Part shown: positions 15,801 to 24,127 of the stretch, piece by piece | Layout of the letters: the number at the start of each line of letters is the position of its first letter | How positions within the stretch are numbered: position 1 is the stretch's first letter | NCBI GenBank assembly: GCA_028112705.1 | Contig: JAOGYN010000019.1 | Span: 1-25,547 of the forward strand | Source of the DNA: GCA-002712045 sp028112705 | GTDB lineage: Bacteria > Pseudomonadota > Alphaproteobacteria > Rhodobacterales > Rhodobacteraceae | Direction of reading: 5' to 3' | Length of the DNA stretch: 25,547 nt | Notes under the pieces: generated by a model | Seen by the model: the letters and a program-made list of their open reading frames with translations, nothing else | Databases searched by the model: none | What the model was told of the DNA's origin: nothing | Made by a program: the position numbers and the translations under genes

Positions 15801-15965
15801 TTATTTTTCTAATTTAAAACGTTTATCACAATAAGGGCACTCAACGAACCCAATCTCTTTTGGTATTTGAAGCCAAACGCGCGGATGGCCAAGAACATCA
15901 TCAGATCCATCACAATTGATGCGAAGTTTTTTTACAATTTCGATTTCTGGTGCTTCCTGGGTCAT
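15801..15965 (-). CDS. CHCC zinc-finger mini-protein (zf-CHCC, NDUFS6-like)
   Basis: This 54-residue protein begins MTQEAPEIEIVKKLRINC, has a GAGGAA SD just before its ATG, and ends with a TAA at 15801. C18 (in NCDGSDD), H27 (in LGHPRVWL), C43 and C46 (in ECPYCDKRF) form the C-x8-H-x15-C-x2-C zinc site of the zf-CHCC family. The mitochondrial relative NDUFS6 is an accessory subunit of respiratory complex I. The bacterial proteins are small and their role is less clear. It lies between the HIT gene and polA on the same strand. It is easily missed because of its length. Confidence 0.9.
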   Translation of the reverse strand: MTQEAPEIEIVKKLRINCDGSDDVLGHPRVWLQIPKEIGFVECPYCDKRFKLEK

Positions 15966-16052
15966 AATTTCCTCATATTATAATTGTTAACAACAAACTT
16001 AGGTTTTTTTTATAAAATATACATCACCACAACATTAATTATTTTCAAATTC

Positions 16053-16436
16053 CTAATTTAGTTTTTCTATCATTCTACCAAGTGACCGCCCACCCAAAAT
16101 ATGGACATGAAAATGGGGCACATCCTGCACACCATCTGCCCCAGCGTTTGAAATAATTCTATAACCTCCCTTACCATCCGAGGGTGTCAGATTTAATTTA
16201 TCAATAACTTTAGAAATAATATTATTTAACCCTAAAATCTCCTCATCTGATCCTTCTCTTAAAAAGTGATCATAACAAACATATGGACCCTTTGGTACTA
16301 CTAACACATGAATTGGGGCCTGTGGGGCTATATCTTTAAATGCGAGAGCAAATTCATTTTCTAACACGGTATCATTAGGAATTTCACTTCTCAGTATTTT
16401 TGCAAATACATTTTGATTGTCATAGGTGTAAGTCAA
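16053..16436 (-). CDS. HIT-family protein (Hint-like nucleotide hydrolase)
   Basis: This 127-residue protein carries the histidine triad PHFHVHILGGRSLG (H108, H110, H112) and the upstream FAKILRSEIP and HVLVVPKGPY segments of the Hint branch. Such proteins hydrolyse nucleoside phosphoramidates and related adenylated compounds. Length and motif spacing are normal. The start is TTG directly after an in-frame TAA and 7 nt behind an AAGGG SD; no in-frame ATG is near. It lies 114 nt downstream of the phosphatase gene, separated by an inverted repeat, and may be a separate transcript. Confidence 0.92.
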   Translation of the reverse strand: MTYTYDNQNVFAKILRSEIPNDTVLENEFALAFKDIAPQAPIHVLVVPKGPYVCYDHFLREGSDEEILGLNNIISKVIDKLNLTPSDGKGGYRIISNAGADGVQDVPHFHVHILGGRSLGRMIEKLN

Positions 16437-16471
16437 TTATGAACCCTTTTAAATTAACAGGTTTAAACAAT

Positions 16472-16497
16472 ATCTAGAAAACTAGTATTTTCTAGAT
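16472..16497. repeat. Perfect 10-bp inverted repeat between phosphatase and HIT genes
   Basis: ATCTAGAAAA and TTTTCTAGAT flank a 6-nt spacer. As RNA on the minus strand it would make a hairpin after the phosphatase gene, so it could be a weak terminator of the ABC/phosphoesterase operon. It could instead be an operator for the HIT gene. No long U-tract follows. Confidence 0.5.
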
Positions 16498-16550
16498 GTG
16501 TTCAACATTATTTCATTTTAGTGTCAATATCGCGACTAATATAAGCTCGA

Positions 16551-17306
16551 TTAAATCTTTCCTGATAACCGGTCGCACAAATTTGATATTAGTGCCTGCT
16601 CTAACCCGATCGTTTTAAAATAATTATTAACTGATCCATATTTTTTTTCTAATTCTAGTAATGTTAATTTAATTACTTCAGCAGGACTCTCCAGCATTTG
16701 TGAATGTTTTTTAGTATCCACCCCACGCTCTTTAGACTCAACAAGAAGTTGCTTAACAAGATCAGGAATTAACTCAGCCGTTAAAGTATAGTCGTACATT
16801 ATATCTTCATTTGAAACTCCAACTAACCCTAAGAGCAAAGCCGCAACGATACCAGTACGATCTTTTCCAGCCGTGCAATTAAATAGGATGGCCCCATCAT
16901 TAGTATTCGAAATCTCACTCATGACAGCTCTAATTGCATCATGTTGATTATGAAGGGCTGCAAGATAGAAATTAAGCAACGGGCTTTGCTGAGCGGTATC
17001 ATTCTTTAGCATGAAAATTGGTGCAAGATCATCAAACAATGGTAGGTTTAAAAATCGGACATCAGGAAATTTTTCGAATGGATTGGGCCTTTCTTTCATT
17101 TCTTTCTGAGTTCGTAAATCAATAACCAATCTTAAACCCTCTTGATATAAATAGGACATACCCTCATTGGTTATGAGATGTAGACTATCACTTCTGAAGA
17201 ATTTGCGCCAAGGTGTCGTTTCTCCAAACTGAGTCTTATAACCACCCAAATCTCTTATGTTGTATGTGCCTTTTACAGGTAAATGGCGATTAGTACTCTC
17301 AATCAT
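16551..17306 (-). CDS. Tyrosine-phosphatase-family protein (Y_phosphatase3 / PTPLP-like)
   Basis: This 251-residue protein has the family start GTYNIRDLGGY (13-23), FFRSDSLHLIT, VIDLRTQKE, and the active-site P-loop C-x5-R as FNCTAGKDRTG (C144, R150). The general-acid loop is probably around FDDLAP. Related enzymes dephosphorylate phosphotyrosine, phosphoserine or phosphoinositides; the real substrate may be a small phosphoester. It is 15 nt downstream of the metallophosphoesterase and belongs to the same minus-strand operon as the peptide-type ABC importer. That suggests it finishes removal of phosphate from an imported or derived compound (inference). Confidence 0.88.
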   Translation of the reverse strand: MIESTNRHLPVKGTYNIRDLGGYKTQFGETTPWRKFFRSDSLHLITNEGMSYLYQEGLRLVIDLRTQKEMKERPNPFEKFPDVRFLNLPLFDDLAPIFMLKNDTAQQSPLLNFYLAALHNQHDAIRAVMSEISNTNDGAILFNCTAGKDRTGIVAALLLGLVGVSNEDIMYDYTLTAELIPDLVKQLLVESKERGVDTKKHSQMLESPAEVIKLTLLELEKKYGSVNNYFKTIGLEQALISNLCDRLSGKI

Positions 17307-17321
17307 TAATCTAAAATCCCT

Positions 17322-18128
17322 TTAACTAAATTCTCTTAATCTCTTTTGATCTATAATGCCTAACTCTCGCGGTTCTGGATTTACGGGCACATAAGTAACA
17401 CTAAGACCAGATTTCCTCCAAACGCATATGGAGAAGCTAGATCCTTCCACAATTCTCAAATCTTGTGTTGCCAAAACATCTATCGCCGAAAGCAGCCCAT
17501 TAGAAATATAAACAGGAATTCCATTCCAGTGGCTTGCACGATTTATGTGAATGTGACCACTAAAAATTCCAATGACATTTTTACCTTCTAAAACTGTCTG
17601 TAATTTTTCGGTACTTTCCATACTTAGACTGCCCCAAGGTAACCCATTAGAATCTATCCTTGGCGGATGGTGTAAGATCAATAATTTTGGACTAGCCTCA
17701 TGCTTTTCAAGGGTTTTTCGTAAATAATCAAATTGGTCAACACATATTGCCCCTGCAATTCGACCAGGGACACTAGTATCAAGAGTTATCACGTGTAACC
17801 CTGAATAAATATCATCGTGAAAGTAGGGATCTGAAGAGGATTTATTATTAAATACTTGATGAAACCAATCTCTTTTATCATGATTTCCTAGCGCCAAGAT
17901 TACTGGGATAGAAAAGGATTTTAAAAGAGTTTTTAATAATTCATAACTCTTTTTTTCTCCAGTGTTAGTAAGATCACCACTTAAAATAACAAATTTAGGT
18001 TTTAACTCCATAGAAGAAATAGCATCAATTATTTTAGTAAAAGTTGCGATAGTATCTGTATGTAGATTTGGATCTTTCACATCTGGATGTGAGAGATGAA
18101 GATCTGTGATGTGGATAAAGTGAATCAA
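17322..18128 (-). CDS. Metallophosphoesterase (Icc/CpdA/GpdQ-like)
   Basis: This 268-residue calcineurin-fold enzyme has all five metal motifs: D9-x-H11 (ITDLHLS), G51-D52 (LSGDLTN), G81-N82-H83-D84 (LALGNHDKRDW), H153 and H154 in LHHPP, and G191-H192-I-H194. This set and the length match the class III cyclic-nucleotide and glycerophosphodiester phosphodiesterases. Whether cAMP, a glycerophosphodiester or another diester is cut cannot be told. The start is TTG, 5 nt behind a GGAGG SD that lies at the end of the ABC ATPase gene. The stop of that gene is 1 nt away, so translation is tightly coupled to the transporter. Confidence 0.88.
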   Translation of the reverse strand: MIHFIHITDLHLSHPDVKDPNLHTDTIATFTKIIDAISSMELKPKFVILSGDLTNTGEKKSYELLKTLLKSFSIPVILALGNHDKRDWFHQVFNNKSSSDPYFHDDIYSGLHVITLDTSVPGRIAGAICVDQFDYLRKTLEKHEASPKLLILHHPPRIDSNGLPWGSLSMESTEKLQTVLEGKNVIGIFSGHIHINRASHWNGIPVYISNGLLSAIDVLATQDLRIVEGSSFSICVWRKSGLSVTYVPVNPEPRELGIIDQKRLREFS

Positions 18129-18129
18129 A

Positions 18130-19773
18130 TCAACCTCCAGCTGCAGTTAATAAACTTCTAGTATATTCATTTTTAGGGGACCCTAAAACCTCAGGCAAAG
18201 TACCAGATTCTAAAATAGCACCACCATTCATAACTATAATCTTATCGCAAATACTTGCCACCACCGCTAAGTCATGACTTATGAATAAAACTGCCAAGCC
18301 AAGACTATCTTGAATGTCCATTAGTAAATTCAATATCTGCGCCTGCACAGAAACATCTAACGCAGATACTGCTTCATCCGCTACTAATAGAGCTGGACGG
18401 GTTACAATTGCACGCGCAATCGCTATTCTTTGCCTCTGACCTCCTGAAAACTCATGTGGAAACTTTGTTCTGTCCGTGATTTTTAATCCCACTTGTAATA
18501 AAGCCTCACTTACCCTGTCTTCTAATTGATATTTTTCACCAATTGCTCTTAATGGTTCTGCAATAGACCACCCCACATTTCGACGTGGATCTAGAGAACC
18601 AAATGGGTCCTGAAATACCATTTGAAAACGCTGTCTAAGTTTTCTTAATTTTTCTGTAGGTATTTTATTTATGTCATTTCCTTCAAAAATAATTGAACCA
18701 GAGTTTGGTTTCTCAAAACCCATAATAAGTCGTGCTAAGGTTGATTTTCCAGAACCAGATTCCCCAACAATTCCGATTGTTTCACCCTTCTTTATGGTAA
18801 ACGTTGCCTGTTTTACTGCTGTAATTACTGATGGTAATTTAAATATGGTTTTGCGCGGTAATTTGTACAGTTTCTCAATAGATTGAACATTTAATAGTGG
18901 TGTGCTTTCATCAAGTGCTGAAAGATTAGGCTTCACAGGTCGAGATGTGGGAATAGGCTCCGGGATAGTAGGTAATCGAAATCGATTATTGTAATTGTTT
19001 TTTGATTGTCTAGATAAGCTAGGTCGCGCCGCCAGTAAGCCTTTCGTATAGGTATGTTTTGGATCAGAAAGTACATTTTTAGTTGAGCCACTCTCAACAA
19101 TATCACCTTTATGCATAACCAAAATTTCATTCGTTGCCTTGGCAACTGCCTGCAAATCATGGCTGATAAATACTAAACCCATATTTCTTGATTCAGATAA
19201 ATTCACAAGAAGGTCAATAATTCGTAATACTACTTTCGCATCTAATGCGCTGGTTGGTTCATCAGCAATTAAAATCCTTGGATTACAAGCTAAAGCCAGT
19301 GCGATAAGCACTCTCTGCCGTTGCCCACCAGATAATTCATGAGGAAATTGACGCAAGCGTAATAATGGGTCAGGTATGCCCACTTCTTTAAAAAGTTTTA
19401 AGGCCTTAGCTAAGGCTTTTTTTCTGCTAATCCCCTCATGTACTAATAAAGGTTCAATTACAGTGTCCCCTACTCTTCGAAGAGGATTTAGTGCAGACAT
19501 TGGTTCTTGAAAAACCATCGCTATTTTGCGAGCTCTAAATTCTTGCCATAATTTATCAGTAGAATTTGTCATATCACGACCTTCAACGCTAATTGAACCT
19601 GACAAATTGGCACCTTCCGGTATCATTCCCATAAGGCTCAAAGCAAGCATCGTTTTGCCGCTACCACTTTCTCCTACAATACCTAATCTTTCACCTGATT
19701 TAATTTCTACAGAGGCACTATTCAGTGCAATATTTTCGTCAAAAGCGACTGAGAACTTATTTAATACAATCAT
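18130..19773 (-). CDS. Peptide-type ABC transporter, double ATPase (DppD-DppF fusion)
   Basis: This 547-residue protein has two complete nucleotide-binding domains joined by a Pro/Ser-rich linker (about 250-295). Domain 1 has Walker A GESGSGKT (34-41), signature ELSGGQRQR (146-154) and Walker B LIADEPTSALD. Domain 2 has Walker A GESGSGKS (about 337-344), signature FSGGQRQR and LLVADEAVSALDVS. In domain 2 the Walker B segment reads ADEAVS where domain 1 has ADEPTS. Such fused ATPases (like GsiA/YejF) power uptake by peptide/nickel/opine/glutathione importers at the inner membrane. The ATG follows directly after the permease stop codon. Confidence 0.95.
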   Translation of the reverse strand: MIVLNKFSVAFDENIALNSASVEIKSGERLGIVGESGSGKTMLALSLMGMIPEGANLSGSISVEGRDMTNSTDKLWQEFRARKIAMVFQEPMSALNPLRRVGDTVIEPLLVHEGISRKKALAKALKLFKEVGIPDPLLRLRQFPHELSGGQRQRVLIALALACNPRILIADEPTSALDAKVVLRIIDLLVNLSESRNMGLVFISHDLQAVAKATNEILVMHKGDIVESGSTKNVLSDPKHTYTKGLLAARPSLSRQSKNNYNNRFRLPTIPEPIPTSRPVKPNLSALDESTPLLNVQSIEKLYKLPRKTIFKLPSVITAVKQATFTIKKGETIGIVGESGSGKSTLARLIMGFEKPNSGSIIFEGNDINKIPTEKLRKLRQRFQMVFQDPFGSLDPRRNVGWSIAEPLRAIGEKYQLEDRVSEALLQVGLKITDRTKFPHEFSGGQRQRIAIARAIVTRPALLVADEAVSALDVSVQAQILNLLMDIQDSLGLAVLFISHDLAVVASICDKIIVMNGGAILESGTLPEVLGSPKNEYTRSLLTAAGG

Positions 19774-20592
19774 TTAGCGCACCTTAGCCAAACGAGGATC
19801 AGTAATGTCACGCAAGCCATCACCTAATAAACCAAATCCAAGTACGGCAATCATAATACAAATACCTGGGTAGATTGCCAACTGAGGTGCTAAATACATT
19901 AATGTTTGAGCTTCTGATAACATTCTTCCCCAAGACGGAGCTGGTGGCTGCGCTCCCAAGCCTAAATAAGATAATGCTGCTTCAGCTAATATTGCCACAG
20001 CAAATTCAATTGTCGCCTGCACAATTATTGGCGCTAAAATATTAGGCAGGATGTGATTGAACGTTATTACAACACGTCCAACACCTGCTGCTCTAGAAGC
20101 AAGTACAAAATCACGAGTCCAAATTTGATTGCCAGAAGCGCGGGAAATTCTTGCAAAAATAGGAATATTAATGAAAGCAATCGCAAAGACAGCGTTAGTT
20201 AATGATGGACCAAAAACTGCAGCCAACATTATAGCAAACAAAAGAGCCGGAAAAGCGAACCCTATGTCAGCTACACGCATTACAAGATCTTCTACCCAGC
20301 CACCAATTGCTGAGGCAAGCAGACCAAGCAGAGTTCCGATTGAACCTCCCAACAACACCGCAACCAACGCAACAATCATTGAATTCCTTGATGCGGCCAT
20401 TAACTGCGATAATACATCTCGCCCCAACTGATCCGTTCCTAACAAATAAATATAATTTGGATGATGAAACTTGTCACTTATATTCATCAATGCATAATTA
20501 TGCGGAGTCCAAATCAACGAAAGAAAAGCTGTACCAAGTACTATTGACACTAGCACTGTTCCTATTATCAAATTTAGTGGTAATTTCTTCAT
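19774..20592 (-). CDS. Peptide-type ABC transporter permease (DppC family)
   Basis: This 272-residue inner-membrane protein has an N-terminal membrane segment (about 6-30), a periplasmic loop with the family motif LLGTDQLGRDVLSQLM, and further helices carrying the coupling EAA loop AEAALSYLGLGAQPPAPSWG. It ends GDGLRDITDPRL, the typical DppC C-terminus. It pairs with the DppB-type permease to form the channel and contacts the double ATPase. Its ATG overlaps the preceding permease stop by 1 nt (TAATG), so the two are translationally coupled. Confidence 0.95.
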   Translation of the reverse strand: MKKLPLNLIIGTVLVSIVLGTAFLSLIWTPHNYALMNISDKFHHPNYIYLLGTDQLGRDVLSQLMAASRNSMIVALVAVLLGGSIGTLLGLLASAIGGWVEDLVMRVADIGFAFPALLFAIMLAAVFGPSLTNAVFAIAFINIPIFARISRASGNQIWTRDFVLASRAAGVGRVVITFNHILPNILAPIIVQATIEFAVAILAEAALSYLGLGAQPPAPSWGRMLSEAQTLMYLAPQLAIYPGICIMIAVLGFGLLGDGLRDITDPRLAKVR

Positions 20593-21536
20593 TAATTTCG
20601 CTCTTTTAATCTAGGGTCGATAACTAAATAAAGAAGATCTACTATAAAATTTGCTGTGACAACGATTACAGCAAACATCATTACCAAAGCCTGAACAGTA
20701 GGCAGATCCCGATTAGCAATTGATTGAAAAATTAACCTTCCAAGGCCAGGAAGATAAAAGACATTTTCTATAACTATAGTACCAGTAACAACTGCTGCAA
20801 ATTGCATACCAACAATCGTGACGATAGGAACTAATGCATTTGGCAAAACATGGCGCCAAAGAATACGTCTCCTAGAAAATCCACTTGCTTTGGCAGTTCT
20901 TATATAATCAAGTCTCATTACTTCTAAAGCCGATGAGCGCGTCACACGGGCCAATACGGCCGACTGTACCAGAGCCAATGCAACCGTAGGTAAGATTAAA
21001 GATTTTACAGCTATGATAGGATCATCCCACCCAGGAAACCCGCCAGGCGGTAACCATCGAAGCTTTACTGCAAATAATATCACCAATAAAATTGACAACC
21101 AAAACGCTGGAATGGCTATACCAAGTTGACTAAAAAACATCACACCCCAATCACCAAACTTTCGATGATTTGCTGCCGCACCTATTCCTAAGGTTAAAGC
21201 GATTATAATTGTTAATACCATGCCAGAAACTGCCAATGCCACGGTCATAGACAGGCGTTCTGAAATTAAGCCAGAAACTGGTACACCAAAAGAATGGCTC
21301 TGCCCAAAATCACCGATTAATGCGTTGATAATCCAATAAAAATAGCGTTTTAGTATTGGTTCATTTAATCCAAGTTTTTTCCTTAATGCATCTATAGCAT
21401 CATCACTTGCCTCTAAACCCAAAATTGTTAAAGCAGGATCACCTGGTAAAACATTCATTACCGCAAAAACTACCACTGATACGGTAAATAATGTAAATAT
21501 AAAGCCAATTGTTCGCCTAAATAGGAAATAAGCCAT
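20592..21536 (-). CDS. Peptide-type ABC transporter permease (DppB family)
   Basis: This 314-residue protein has about six membrane helices. It has the family N-terminus (membrane helix, then NVLPGDPA), LRKKLGLNEPIL, the DFGQSHSFGVPV loop, LDYIRTAKASGFSRRRILWRHVLPNAL as the coupling region, and VIENVFYLPGLGRL near the end, followed by VDLLYLVIDPRL. It is the partner of the downstream DppC-type permease. It is separated from the binding-protein gene by 80 nt that hold a hairpin, which may lower permease expression relative to the binding protein. Confidence 0.95.
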   Translation of the reverse strand: MAYFLFRRTIGFIFTLFTVSVVVFAVMNVLPGDPALTILGLEASDDAIDALRKKLGLNEPILKRYFYWIINALIGDFGQSHSFGVPVSGLISERLSMTVALAVSGMVLTIIIALTLGIGAAANHRKFGDWGVMFFSQLGIAIPAFWLSILLVILFAVKLRWLPPGGFPGWDDPIIAVKSLILPTVALALVQSAVLARVTRSSALEVMRLDYIRTAKASGFSRRRILWRHVLPNALVPIVTIVGMQFAAVVTGTIVIENVFYLPGLGRLIFQSIANRDLPTVQALVMMFAVIVVTANFIVDLLYLVIDPRLKERN

Positions 21537-21577
21537 CTGTTTTTAATCCAAGAATTTTCACATCAGATATAAGATTA

Positions 21578-21601
21578 TATTAGGCGCCTTAACGCCTAAT
21601 A
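21578..21601 (-). repeat. Intergenic hairpin between binding-protein and permease genes
   Basis: TATTAGGCG and CGCCTAATA form a perfect 9-bp stem with a 6-nt loop just after the binding-protein stop codon (minus strand). There is no strong U-tract, so it looks more like a partial terminator or an mRNA 3'-end stabiliser. Such a hairpin commonly keeps binding protein in excess over permeases. Confidence 0.65.
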
Positions 21602-21616
21602 CTTAATTTTAAAAAA

Positions 21617-23113
21617 TTAATTTACACTTACACCCTTGAGAGGATGAAATAAAACTGGGGCAGAAGACCAGTAGCCTTTAACCTCATTTTTAAAAATACC
21701 CAACAAAGGCAATTGGAATAAAAATCCATGCACCGCCTGGTCAGTTAAATACTTTTGACCTTCTTGTAACATCAGCTTGCGTTTTTCTGGATCAGCTTCG
21801 GTTTTAATACGACTCCACAAGTCAGAGAAACCCGCATCATCATAGCCATAAAAGTACTTTGGACCACGGGCGAAATTACCCATATCATTAGGGCTTGTAT
21901 GCGCAATTATTGTCATATCATAACTTTTTTTCTTATAAACTTCTGATATCCAAAAACCCCACTCGACTTGCTCTATTTTTGCATTAATGCCCGCTTCAGC
22001 TAATTGAGCCTGAATAATTTCTCCAGATCTCATCGCATAAGGAAAAGGAGGTAACCTAAGTGTCATTTCCATTCCAGCAACACCAGCGTCTTCAAACATT
22101 TTTTTTGCTTTGGCTGTATCGTGCGGATAGACACCAGTTAAATCAACATATGCTGCTCCATGTGGTGGGTAAAAACTACCAATAGGCACTGCCTTTCCAT
22201 ACATTGCTCCGTCAATTATCTCACTTCTATCTATCGCGTGGCTTATGGCACGGCGAACTCTAATGTCATTAAATGGAGGTTTTGCATTGTTCATCGCCAA
22301 GATGACCTCACCTTCTGTGCTGCCAATATTAACTCTAAAGCGCGGATCAGCTTGGAATTGTGGCAACATTTCTGGTGCAGGAAATCCAGGAAAAGCATCA
22401 ATTTCTTCAGCAAGCATTGCTGCACTTGCAGCAGCAGCATCAGAAATAAACCTAAACTCAACCTTTTCTAAAGCTACATCAGCTGCTTCACGGTGATCTT
22501 GATTTTTTACCAAAATTAGTCGATCTCCTCGCTTCCAACTAGCAAATTTGAAAGGTCCAGTACCAATTGGATTTGTATTATTATTTTCTGCTGTTTCTTC
22601 AGCAACAATTGATGCATCTCCCTTGGCCATATTAAACAAAAAGAAAGCATTTTGTTTTTTGAGTTTAATTTCAATAGTGCTAGAGTTTGGCGCAGATACG
22701 CTTTCGATTACCTTAAAAATCTTTTTGGTTGGGTTGACACTATCTTCAGCCATAGCCCTATTAAATGCAAAAATAACGTCTGCCGCATCAAATGTAGTCC
22801 CATCATGGTATTTAACACCTGACGCAAGATTAAAAGTATAGGTCAACTTATCTTCAGAAATAGTCCAACTTTCAGCTAAGGCTGGAAGTACTTCCCCAGC
22901 TTCAGATACAGTGGTCAAAGATTCGTAAACGTTATGCGATAGCATACCGTCGATAGATGCAGTCGCATCTGATGTTGGATCTAGGCTTGTAGGCTCTTGT
23001 TGTAAGCCGATGACAATATTTGATTTAGCAAGCGATAGACCTGGAACTATAAGCATACCAAATGTGGTAAAAAATACAGCCCATAGTGATGATTTAAATA
23101 GATTAAAGTTCAT
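21617..23113 (-). CDS. Peptide-type ABC transporter substrate-binding protein (SBP_bac_5)
   Basis: From the ATG at 23113 the protein is 498 residues. It starts with a Sec signal peptide (MNFNLFKSSLWAVF then a hydrophobic core ending PGLSLA), so it is periplasmic; no lipobox cysteine is seen. The family motifs are present: LDPTSDATASIDGMLSHNVYE near the start, YTFNLASGVKYHDGTTFDAADV, GTGPFKFASWKRGDRLIL, and VRRAISHAIDR. The ligand (peptide, opine, glutathione or another amphiphile) cannot be read from sequence. I prefer 23113 over an in-frame ATG ten codons upstream because a GGGAG SD lies 8 nt before it and it gives a clean signal peptide. First gene of the importer operon. Confidence 0.93.
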   Translation of the reverse strand: MNFNLFKSSLWAVFFTTFGMLIVPGLSLAKSNIVIGLQQEPTSLDPTSDATASIDGMLSHNVYESLTTVSEAGEVLPALAESWTISEDKLTYTFNLASGVKYHDGTTFDAADVIFAFNRAMAEDSVNPTKKIFKVIESVSAPNSSTIEIKLKKQNAFFLFNMAKGDASIVAEETAENNNTNPIGTGPFKFASWKRGDRLILVKNQDHREAADVALEKVEFRFISDAAAASAAMLAEEIDAFPGFPAPEMLPQFQADPRFRVNIGSTEGEVILAMNNAKPPFNDIRVRRAISHAIDRSEIIDGAMYGKAVPIGSFYPPHGAAYVDLTGVYPHDTAKAKKMFEDAGVAGMEMTLRLPPFPYAMRSGEIIQAQLAEAGINAKIEQVEWGFWISEVYKKKSYDMTIIAHTSPNDMGNFARGPKYFYGYDDAGFSDLWSRIKTEADPEKRKLMLQEGQKYLTDQAVHGFLFQLPLLGIFKNEVKGYWSSAPVLFHPLKGVSVN

Positions 23114-23263
23114 AAATAATACTCCCAAAAAAAGAATTAACAATTCAGACAGTGCTCGATTTTTTAAATAAGAAATGATTATGGTGTTATTTTATAATGA
23201 ACTGTGATCACTGATTTAAAGAAAACACAATACTTAAAATAGTAATAGTGATTAAAATAAATC

Positions 23264-24055
23264 TTATTTGCGAAATGGTAGTGATAAGGTCCACCATATT
23301 TTAGCAGGAGCTTCATCTTGCCACTCCAGACCCACTTTCATCTTCAAATGCCCACCAGACGGTTCAGATTTATAAGTCTTAAATATCCGATCCCAAAAAG
23401 ATAAAGCAAATCCATAATTAGTATCATGCTCTTCTCTAATAGAAGAATGATGAATTCTATGCATATCTGGGGTGACAAAAAACCATCTCAAAAATTTATC
23501 AACTGACTTTGGGATGGCCAAGTTTGCATGATTAAACATTGACGAGCCGTTTAAAATAATTTCAAACAAAACTACAGCTAACACAGCAGGACCCAGGATA
23601 TATATTAATAATATCTTCAAACCCATAGAAATAGCTATCTCAAAAGGATGAAACCGAATCGCCGTTGATACATCCATATCTCTATCAGCATGATGAACCC
23701 GGTGTAATTTCCACAAAATTGGTATTTTATGGGTAAAAAAATGCTGCGCCCAAATTGCCAAATCTAATAATAAAATAGATAATAGGATTTCCAACCAAGT
23801 CGGCAATATTAAAAAATTCATCAAGCCCCAATTATTCAAAGCGGCATCGAAGGCGGCTAAAGTTGCTACGAAGGGTATCACGATTGCTACTACCCTAAGA
23901 CATAAAGTATCTATGATCACCAATGTCCAATTAGTAACCCAACGATCTTTACGCGGCTGGACACGTTTTCTTTTAGGAAAAACGCTTTCCAAACACGCTA
24001 AAATAAAAAATAGTGCTAAAAAAACTCCAAGGCGGATCATTAATTCATTATGCAT
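23264..24055 (-). CDS. Sterol desaturase/fatty acid hydroxylase-family membrane protein
   Basis: This 263-residue membrane protein has the eight-histidine di-iron signature: HFFTH (HX3H), LWKLHRVHHAD (HXXHH), the HP in RFHPFEI, and MHRIHHS near the C-terminus. There are about four hydrophobic segments (for example 8-24, 44-68, 85-103, 146-165). Family members insert a hydroxyl group or double bond into lipids such as sterols, ceramides, carotenoids or fatty acyl chains. In bacteria without sterols the substrate is usually an unknown lipid. It is 72 nt downstream of argB, without an obvious terminator, and about 120-150 nt upstream of the binding-protein gene on the same strand. Confidence 0.88.
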   Translation of the reverse strand: MHNELMIRLGVFLALFFILACLESVFPKRKRVQPRKDRWVTNWTLVIIDTLCLRVVAIVIPFVATLAAFDAALNNWGLMNFLILPTWLEILLSILLLDLAIWAQHFFTHKIPILWKLHRVHHADRDMDVSTAIRFHPFEIAISMGLKILLIYILGPAVLAVVLFEIILNGSSMFNHANLAIPKSVDKFLRWFFVTPDMHRIHHSSIREEHDTNYGFALSFWDRIFKTYKSEPSGGHLKMKVGLEWQDEAPAKIWWTLSLPFRK

Positions 24056-24127
24056 ACCTCTAACATGTATATGCTATTAGTATCTGGCAAGTTTAATTTG
24101 TTAAATTATTGAATCAATACGATAAAA

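Noticed and set aside
22160..22496. Two overlapping plus-strand open frames inside the binding-protein gene
   Set aside because: They lie antisense to conserved SBP_bac_5 motifs and have no domain or convincing SD.
23204..23211. Palindrome GTGATCAC upstream of the binding-protein gene, considered as a CRP-type site
   Set aside because: The half-sites are not spaced as in TGTGA-N6-TCACA; an 8-bp palindrome alone is weak.
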